From SURF-24 sp964537965 (lineage in GTDB: Bacteria; Bacteroidota; Ignavibacteria; Ignavibacteriales; SURF-24), in the NCBI GenBank assembly GCA_964537965.1, contig CAZIDB010000177.1, positions 1 to 10,223 on the forward strand: a stretch of 10,223 bases of DNA, written 5' to 3'. The notes below the pieces were generated by a model that searched no databases, had not been told where the DNA came from, and was given only the letters and a program-made list of their open reading frames with translations. Both the position numbers and the translations under genes were made by a program. Below, piece by piece: positions 5,641 to 10,223 of this stretch (its first letter is position 1; every line of letters starts with the position of its first letter).

Positions 5641-7268
5641 TAAGTGCCGAAATGTTTCTTTAATTCTTCTACCATCTCGCCCAAAGTTACATAATTTTCC
5701 GATGCTTTTACAAGAACCGGCATCAGATTTTTTTGATCAGTTATTGCGCCTGATATTTCCATTAAAGATTCAACTACGTTTTGTTGATTGCGCGATTGTT
5801 TTAATTCGGCTAATCTTTTCTTTTGCAAAATTTCCACTTCGGGAGAAATCTGTAAAATTGGTATATCGATTTTTTCTTCCTCTTCAATAAAATCATTCAC
5901 ACCTATAATTATTTTCTCTTTCCTTTCCAGAGCCATTTGATAACGATAAGCCGCATCGGATATTTCCTTCTGGAAATAACCCGCCTCAATCGCTTCTATT
6001 ACTCCACCATATGAATCTATTTGCCTGAAAATTTCTTCTGCCTGATCTACCATTCTTTTGGTTAAAGCTTCCACATAATAACTTCCACCAAGCGGATCAA
6101 CTGTATTTATTACTTCTGTTTCATATGCTATAAGTTGCTGAGTGCGCAAGGCAATCTTAACTGCTTTTTCTCCCGGAAGCGCAAGCGTTTCATCCATTGA
6201 GTTTGTATGAAGAGATTGTGTTCCTCCTAATACTCCAGCTAATGCCTGGAATGCTGTTCGTATAATATTATTTTCAGGCTGTTGTGCCGTTAAGCTGCAA
6301 CCTGCAGTTTGAGTATGAAATCTTAACCACCACGAGCGCGGATTCTTTGCACCATATTTTTCCTTCATTCGCTTTGCATAAATTTTCCTTGCTGCCCTGA
6401 ATTTTGCAATCTCCTCAAAAAAATCTAAATGAGAATTAAAGAAGAAAGAAATTCTTGGAGCAAATGAATCGATATCCATTCCTCTTTCAATACAAGCTTC
6501 GATATATGCAAAGCCATCGGCAAGAGTGAAAGCTAATTCCTGCGCCGCGGTTGAACCTGCTTCACGGATATGATAGCCGCTTACCGAAACAGGATTCCAT
6601 TGTTTAACTTCATTGGTACAGTATTCAATCATATCAGTTATTATTCGCATTGATGGTTTTGGCGGAAAGATATATTCTTTCTGCGCAATGTATTCTTTAA
6701 GAATATCGTTCTGCAATGTTCCTCTAAGTTTAGAGAAATCAATTCCTTTCTTTTTTGCAACAGCAAGATAAAAAGCAAAAATTATTGCAGCAGGAGAGTT
6801 AATTGTCATTGATGTTGAAACTGTATCAAGTGGAATTTTATCGAGAAGAATTTCCATATCAAGTAAAGAAGAGACCGAAACACCGCAGATGCCAACTTCT
6901 CCTTCACTTTCTTCGGCATCGGCATCCCAACCCATCAGTGTAGGCAGGTCGTAAGCAATTGACATTCCTGTCTGTCCGTGCTCAAGCAAATAATGGAAAC
7001 GTTTATTTGTATCTTCGGGCGTACCGAATCCTGCAAATTGTCTCATAGTCCATATTTTTCCCCTGTAGCCGCTTTTGTGAATTCCTCTTGTAAAAGGAAA
7101 TTCACCCGGAGTTGAAATATCCTTCTGATAATCTATATTTTTTATATCATCCTGAGTATAAAACTGATTAACAGGTTCTCCGCTTAGTGAAGTAAATTTT
7201 TTCCCATCATTGGTTTGGCTTAAATCGGAAAGGTTATTTTTATCCTGATAGAAATTATCTTGTTTCAT
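5619..7268 (-). CDS. B12-dependent acyl-CoA mutase large subunit, isobutyryl-CoA mutase (IcmA)-like
   Basis: This 549-residue protein is the catalytic large subunit of the methylmalonyl-CoA mutase superfamily, which rearranges acyl-CoA carbon skeletons through a B12 radical. The core is intact: YRGKIWTMRQ at 68-77, SMTIN at 153-157, QNDILKEY at 186-193, FPPKPSMR at 201-208, SGYH with Tyr232/His233, and GGTQSLHTNSMDE at 348-360. It lacks the C-terminal B12-binding domain, so it needs a separate small subunit not found here. The specificity positions are Phe78 and Gln196, where methylmalonyl-CoA mutase has Tyr89 and Arg207; spacing to the active-site His (37 residues) and between the two (118) matches exactly. 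Isobutyryl-CoA mutase has Phe80/Gln198. Generic annotation would say methylmalonyl-CoA mutase. AGAGGG at 7274-7279 lies five bases before the ATG, supporting this start. It leads a three-gene operon. Confidence 0.92.
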   Translation of the reverse strand: MKQDNFYQDKNNLSDLSQTNDGKKFTSLSGEPVNQFYTQDDIKNIDYQKDISTPGEFPFTRGIHKSGYRGKIWTMRQFAGFGTPEDTNKRFHYLLEHGQTGMSIAYDLPTLMGWDADAEESEGEVGICGVSVSSLLDMEILLDKIPLDTVSTSMTINSPAAIIFAFYLAVAKKKGIDFSKLRGTLQNDILKEYIAQKEYIFPPKPSMRIITDMIEYCTNEVKQWNPVSVSGYHIREAGSTAAQELAFTLADGFAYIEACIERGMDIDSFAPRISFFFNSHLDFFEEIAKFRAARKIYAKRMKEKYGAKNPRSWWLRFHTQTAGCSLTAQQPENNIIRTAFQALAGVLGGTQSLHTNSMDETLALPGEKAVKIALRTQQLIAYETEVINTVDPLGGSYYVEALTKRMVDQAEEIFRQIDSYGGVIEAIEAGYFQKEISDAAYRYQMALERKEKIIIGVNDFIEEEEKIDIPILQISPEVEILQKKRLAELKQSRNQQNVVESLMEISGAITDQKNLMPVLVKASENYVTLGEMVEELKKHFGTYKEIIVF

Positions 7269-7279
7269 TCCATCCCTCT
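7269..7279 (-). promoter_or_regulatory. Strong Shine-Dalgarno for the mutase start
   Basis: AGAGGG at 7274-7279 is five bases from the ATG at 7266-7268 and decides the start. An ATG at 7271-7273 directly abuts the Shine-Dalgarno sequence and would give only Met-Glu-stop, so it is unlikely to be used. Confidence 0.65.
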
Positions 7280-7287
7280 CTTTTCTT

Positions 7288-7303
7288 CCGGTTTTTTGAC
7301 CGG
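7288..7303 (-). repeat. Short hairpin in the mutase leader
   Basis: CCGGT at 7288-7292 pairs with ACCGG at 7299-7303 around a 6-nt loop. On the minus strand it sits about nine bases upstream of the mutase Shine-Dalgarno sequence, so it would be part of the 5' leader if transcription starts upstream. It lacks a following T-run and does not look like a terminator. A structural or mRNA-stability role is possible but not shown. Confidence 0.35.
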
Positions 7304-7333
7304 CCTTTAATTTTGATTATTGTACTTGTAAAT

Positions 7334-7363
7334 AAGGGCCCCCCGCCCTGGGGGACCTTTTTT
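7334..7363. terminator. GC-rich intrinsic terminator, possibly bidirectional
   Basis: AAGG at 7334-7337 pairs with CCTT at 7356-7359, and CCCCC at 7339-7343 pairs with GGGGG at 7350-7354, with one G/A mismatch and a six-base loop. On the plus strand a run of six T follows (7358-7363). On the minus strand the stem is followed by TTATTT. Its place 45 bp beyond the stop of the VIT-VWA gene and ahead of the mutase fits termination of the minus-strand VWA operon, although the better T-run faces the other way. Confidence 0.7.
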
Positions 7364-7408
7364 AAATAATAGAATTTTATTCTTTCTTCTACAAGTCTGA
7401 AGACAGGA

Positions 7409-9433
7409 TTATTTCAGGAAAGTGATTTTGATTGCATTAGAAGGTTTACCATCAATTTGTAACTGAACAATGTAAATTCCGGATGAAAGAGTCTGACCGA
7501 ACTGGTCTTTCCCATCAAAATGAACCTCAAAAAATCCTTCACCATATCCTGTCACATCAATAACTCTTACAAGTTTTCCAAGTGCGTTAAATATTTTAAT
7601 GAACTTAACTTTTCCAACTGAAGCCGCATCAATATGAAATCTGAATGTAGTTGAAGGATTAAACGGATTGGGATAATTGCCAACAATGTATGAATCCGGT
7701 ATTAAAGTCATTTTTTCGTTTTCAACAGGAGTTATCCACGGTTCTTCATAATCTGCAACATAAGCTGTATACCTGCAGCGTATACCATATTTAAGGCTCA
7801 GATCAATCAAACTATCCTTTAATGCGGCAGTCTCACCATAAATCTCAACAATCCATTCTAGTTGGTCAATCATCTCTTTTGCCCATAATGATTCAACAAA
7901 CTTATTTTGGTTAGTCTTATTACTGTAATCTAAACTGAAATCATAAAAGTTAGTTCCAGATACTGAGTTTCCTGCAATACTTAAAATAGATTCGCCCGGA
8001 TTTGAATATCTACCTAAAGCATAAAAATAAGAACCCGCATAAGTTGAAGGAAGTTTTTCTGGTAGCACAGAAGATAAATCTGCACGTCCATATTCCATTG
8101 CAACATCTTTAAGTATCGGCTGGCTGATCAAATCAAAAACCCGGCTCATCTTTTCACTAAGGTTATCATCTTCATCAATGTAAGTAACAAAACCATAATT
8201 TAGCTGCGCTGTCATTTCAAGCTTTGCCCTGTCAAGGTTATCACCAATACCAATCGGGAAGACTCCGGTTTTAAAAATATTTTTAGTTTCAATAGTTCTT
8301 GGATCAAGCGGAGTTCTACCGTTCGTAAAAGCGAGTATTGCATTGCTGAAGGAATTATCTTTTATCTCATTGAGGCATTCCTCAATACCGGCATCCATCC
8401 TTGAACCCCAACTTGCTGTAACTGAAGCAAGATATGTTTTTGCATCCTGAATATTTTGCGCACTTGCAGAAATTGTTGCTGTCTTCCATGGATAGACATA
8501 ATAGTTATAAAGAACAATATTAAATTCATCTTTTGTGGTAAGTTGATCCAGGGATTTTGAGATTGCACTTATACTCTGACTAAGTTTATTGCCTGTCATC
8601 TCACTTGAATTGGAAAGCAAGAAGATTATCCTTCTCGGGAAAATACTATCTGCCGTTGCAACATTCTGAGGTCTTACAAACAGAGCAAAATGCCCGTCAC
8701 CTGAATCTGCAGCAACGGAATAAAAATCAACATTCAACTCTGTCTGATCAACTTCATAGGTAAAGTCAAAATCTTTTGTAAGGTAAGCTTTTGGTTTTAC
8801 GACTTCGACTTTCAAAACATTTAGTGATGATTCTACTAATCTTAATTCTGAACTGAATGTACTGGAATGATTTATAATTCCTGAATTGGAATAAACGTTG
8901 ATATTAAACTGGAGTTGTTCAAGCGGATATGTAATGAACGCTGATGTATTCAGTGGGAAATTATAAGTTACTTTGCCCTGGTAATAATCGCATCTGCTAA
9001 TATAATGGAGCATCACTTTCTGGATTCCACCAGCAGGTATGTCTTTAAGAAATACTTTAATTCCGTTTCTGCCAATGTATTTGTTTATTTCAGCAACAAT
9101 GCCACCTTCGCCAGTTCCGGGATTTGTAGCCTGTTCCTTTACTTTAAGTATAGCTTTATATGCAGTGTCTTTGTACCAGTATACAAATTCTGTCGCTCGT
9201 GCATCCGGAGGAAGAGGAAAATTATAAACTGCATTAGTAGAGTCTGTCCATTCATTAACAAATTCCTGGTAAACAAATGTTTCTGCTATCAATCCATGAA
9301 TATCAACATTAACAGTTGTTGATCTGTTACGCAATAAATCCTTTGGATAGTTTTCATTTGAAGGGATCATCAATCCTTCCGCAAATGAAATATTAATGAG
9401 CACGAATAAAATTATTGTAATTATCTTTTTCAT
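7409..9433 (-). CDS. Secreted VIT-VWA domain protein with C-terminal YPNPFNP sorting-type domain
   Basis: This is a complete 674-residue exported protein. Residues 1-18 are a Sec signal peptide ending FA. A VIT domain spans about 25-165 (NFPLPPDARATEFVYW near 71-86, EINKYIGRNGIKVFL at 115-129, IPAGG at 132-136). A VWA-like domain spans about 265-440. Its metal site is degenerate: the DxSxS motif reads S274-N-S-S-E278, the Thr position is probably Ser344, and the TDG motif is T370-N-G372. A linker leads to a C-terminal beta domain at about 580-674 that starts YPNPFNPSTTF and contains LSSGIYIVQL, like the sorting or FlgD-Ig-like domains of secreted Ignavibacteria proteins. VIT-VWA proteins resemble inter-alpha-trypsin inhibitor heavy chains; bacterial roles are mostly unknown. 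AAGGAG at 9442-9447, eight bases upstream, supports the ATG. It lies 15 bp after another VWA gene, so they are likely co-transcribed. Confidence 0.88.
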   Translation of the reverse strand: MKKIITIILFVLINISFAEGLMIPSNENYPKDLLRNRSTTVNVDIHGLIAETFVYQEFVNEWTDSTNAVYNFPLPPDARATEFVYWYKDTAYKAILKVKEQATNPGTGEGGIVAEINKYIGRNGIKVFLKDIPAGGIQKVMLHYISRCDYYQGKVTYNFPLNTSAFITYPLEQLQFNINVYSNSGIINHSSTFSSELRLVESSLNVLKVEVVKPKAYLTKDFDFTYEVDQTELNVDFYSVAADSGDGHFALFVRPQNVATADSIFPRRIIFLLSNSSEMTGNKLSQSISAISKSLDQLTTKDEFNIVLYNYYVYPWKTATISASAQNIQDAKTYLASVTASWGSRMDAGIEECLNEIKDNSFSNAILAFTNGRTPLDPRTIETKNIFKTGVFPIGIGDNLDRAKLEMTAQLNYGFVTYIDEDDNLSEKMSRVFDLISQPILKDVAMEYGRADLSSVLPEKLPSTYAGSYFYALGRYSNPGESILSIAGNSVSGTNFYDFSLDYSNKTNQNKFVESLWAKEMIDQLEWIVEIYGETAALKDSLIDLSLKYGIRCRYTAYVADYEEPWITPVENEKMTLIPDSYIVGNYPNPFNPSTTFRFHIDAASVGKVKFIKIFNALGKLVRVIDVTGYGEGFFEVHFDGKDQFGQTLSSGIYIVQLQIDGKPSNAIKITFLK

Positions 9434-9441
9434 TTTATTAA

Positions 9442-9447
9442 CTCCTT
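9442..9447 (-). promoter_or_regulatory. Shine-Dalgarno for the VIT-VWA gene
   Basis: AAGGAG sits eight bases before the ATG at 9431-9433, within the 15-bp gap after the upstream VWA gene. It fixes the start at the signal-peptide Met and shows independent initiation within the operon. Confidence 0.65.
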
Positions 9448-9448
9448 C

Positions 9449-10223
9449 TTACTTCAGATACAGAATTTTAGCTGATTCAATATGATCTTTCTGTAATTTA
9501 TCTTTAAGCGATAACTGAACCACATAAAAGCCTGCAGCAACAGGAAGACCAAAGTCGTTCCTTGCGTCCCAGCTTATTTTATTACCGCTTAATTGATCAT
9601 ACGAGAAGGATTTAACACATTGGCCAAGGACGTTAAATATTTTTATTTGTCCGCCGGTATAATCTTTTCCATTTACAACGAAAGTAATTGTGGGATTAAA
9701 AGGATTAGGATAAAACTTTAATGCAGGTTCAATAGTTTTATAACCACCGGCTGAGTAAGCTAATGTTGTCATTCCGCCCAAACCATTATACCTTATTTCC
9801 AACTTTATAAGATTGGATTGAGACTGAGCATTCTGAGTTGTATACGAAATAATATATTTTCCTGAGGTCTTAAACCTGCTTATGTCAAGTAAAACATCTC
9901 TGAAGTTTCCGTATATATCATAATAATTTCCACCAGTTGGAATAATAATAGGGTCATAGAATGCTGATTTGTAATATGTGGAACCGACAGCGTGAACAGT
10001 AATATCCTTTGAAAGAAGTGCATTTATTACTTCATCTTTTTTCAATTGGGTTGCCCAGTCATTTTCATGGTAATCAGCATCTGTTATCCATACAAAAATC
10101 TTCTTTGCTTCAGGTCTGAACGTAAACTGTGAAGCAGTCAGCAATGCCTGAAGTGAATTCTCCGGAGTAGGCGAAAAGTCGTATGTCAAGCTGACCATCC
10201 ACGAGCCGGGCAGCATCACACAC
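9449..10223 (-). CDS. Secreted VWA-domain protein with C-terminal YPNPFNP sorting-type domain (N-terminus cut by window edge)
   Basis: The frame runs open to the right edge, so the start is outside the window. The GTG at 10217-10219 and ATG at 10214-10216 are internal Val-Met codons, not a likely start. The visible 258 codons hold the second half of a VWA domain. Its late metal-site motif is intact as ITDAD (first Asp at 10079-10081), followed by an alternating strand-helix pattern and ITVHAVGS, typical of VWA proteins. A beta linker leads to a C-terminal domain beginning YPNPFNPT near 9712 and containing AAGFYVVQLSLK before the final ILYLK. This matches secreted Ignavibacteria proteins with sorting-type tails. 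It is 15 bp upstream of the VIT-VWA gene and probably shares its operon. It could bind a surface or matrix ligand, but nothing visible says which. Confidence 0.85.
   Translation of the reverse strand, partial: CVMLPGSWMVSLTYDFSPTPENSLQALLTASQFTFRPEAKKIFVWITDADYHENDWATQLKKDEVINALLSKDITVHAVGSTYYKSAFYDPIIIPTGGNYYDIYGNFRDVLLDISRFKTSGKYIISYTTQNAQSQSNLIKLEIRYNGLGGMTTLAYSAGGYKTIEPALKFYPNPFNPTITFVVNGKDYTGGQIKIFNVLGQCVKSFSYDQLSGNKISWDARNDFGLPVAAGFYVVQLSLKDKLQKDHIESAKILYLK

Noticed and set aside
5619..7268. 2-hydroxyisobutyryl-CoA mutase (HcmA) identity for the mutase.
   Set aside because: That enzyme has Ile and Asp at the positions that are Phe78 and Ala105 here.
9005..9322. Plus-strand frames of 105 and 62 codons opposite the VIT-VWA gene.
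   Set aside because: They are antisense shadows of a gene with clear domains; composition is not protein-like.
9430..9460. The two VWA genes might be one gene broken by a frameshift.
   Set aside because: Each has its own complete C-terminal sorting-type domain, and the downstream one has its own Shine-Dalgarno sequence and signal peptide.

Overview
The window looks like a piece of a low-GC genome from the Ignavibacteria or a nearby Bacteroidota/Chlorobi-group lineage. Two secreted proteins end in a YPNPFNP-type C-terminal domain, which is typical of Ignavibacteria and related phyla. Most intergenic DNA is AT-rich, and Shine-Dalgarno sequences are strong only at some operon-leading genes. The lineage is an inference from style, not from a marker gene.

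Layout, left to right. (1) Bases 1-904, minus strand: the N-terminal 301 codons of a large restriction-modification type DNA methylase, cut by the window edge. (2) Bases 905-1319: a 415-bp gene-free divergent region with two related CGAAGC/GCTTCG hairpins and a weak promoter candidate. (3) Bases 1320-3502, plus strand: a two-gene polar amino acid ABC importer, made of a binding protein-permease fusion (TTG start) and its ATPase, joined by an ATGA overlap. (4) Bases 3513-7268, minus strand: a tight three-gene operon read as acyl-CoA mutase large subunit, then a UbiA-family polyprenyl-phosphate phosphoribosyltransferase, then a CNNM/CBS/CorC membrane protein. The joints overlap by 1 and 8 bp. 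(5) Bases 7269-7408: a GC-rich terminator hairpin and the mutase leader. (6) Bases 7409-10223, minus strand: two secreted von Willebrand factor A proteins 15 bp apart. The first is cut by the window edge; the second is a VIT-VWA protein. Each ends in its own sorting-type domain.

How the genes fit together. The importer is self-contained: binding, membrane and ATP-hydrolysis parts are all present. The mutase has only the substrate-binding barrel and needs a separate B12-binding small subunit that is not in the window. Its two substrate-specificity positions are Phe78 and Gln196, the pattern recalled for isobutyryl-CoA mutase rather than methylmalonyl-CoA mutase. The prenyltransferase and CorC protein share its transcript but have no obvious metabolic link to it. 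The two VWA proteins are probably exported to the cell surface or medium.

I found no tRNA, rRNA, CRISPR array, insertion sequence or clear novel system. The points most worth following are the mutase specificity residues, the degenerate metal site in the VIT-VWA protein, the variant nuclease motif in the partial methylase, and the hairpin pair.
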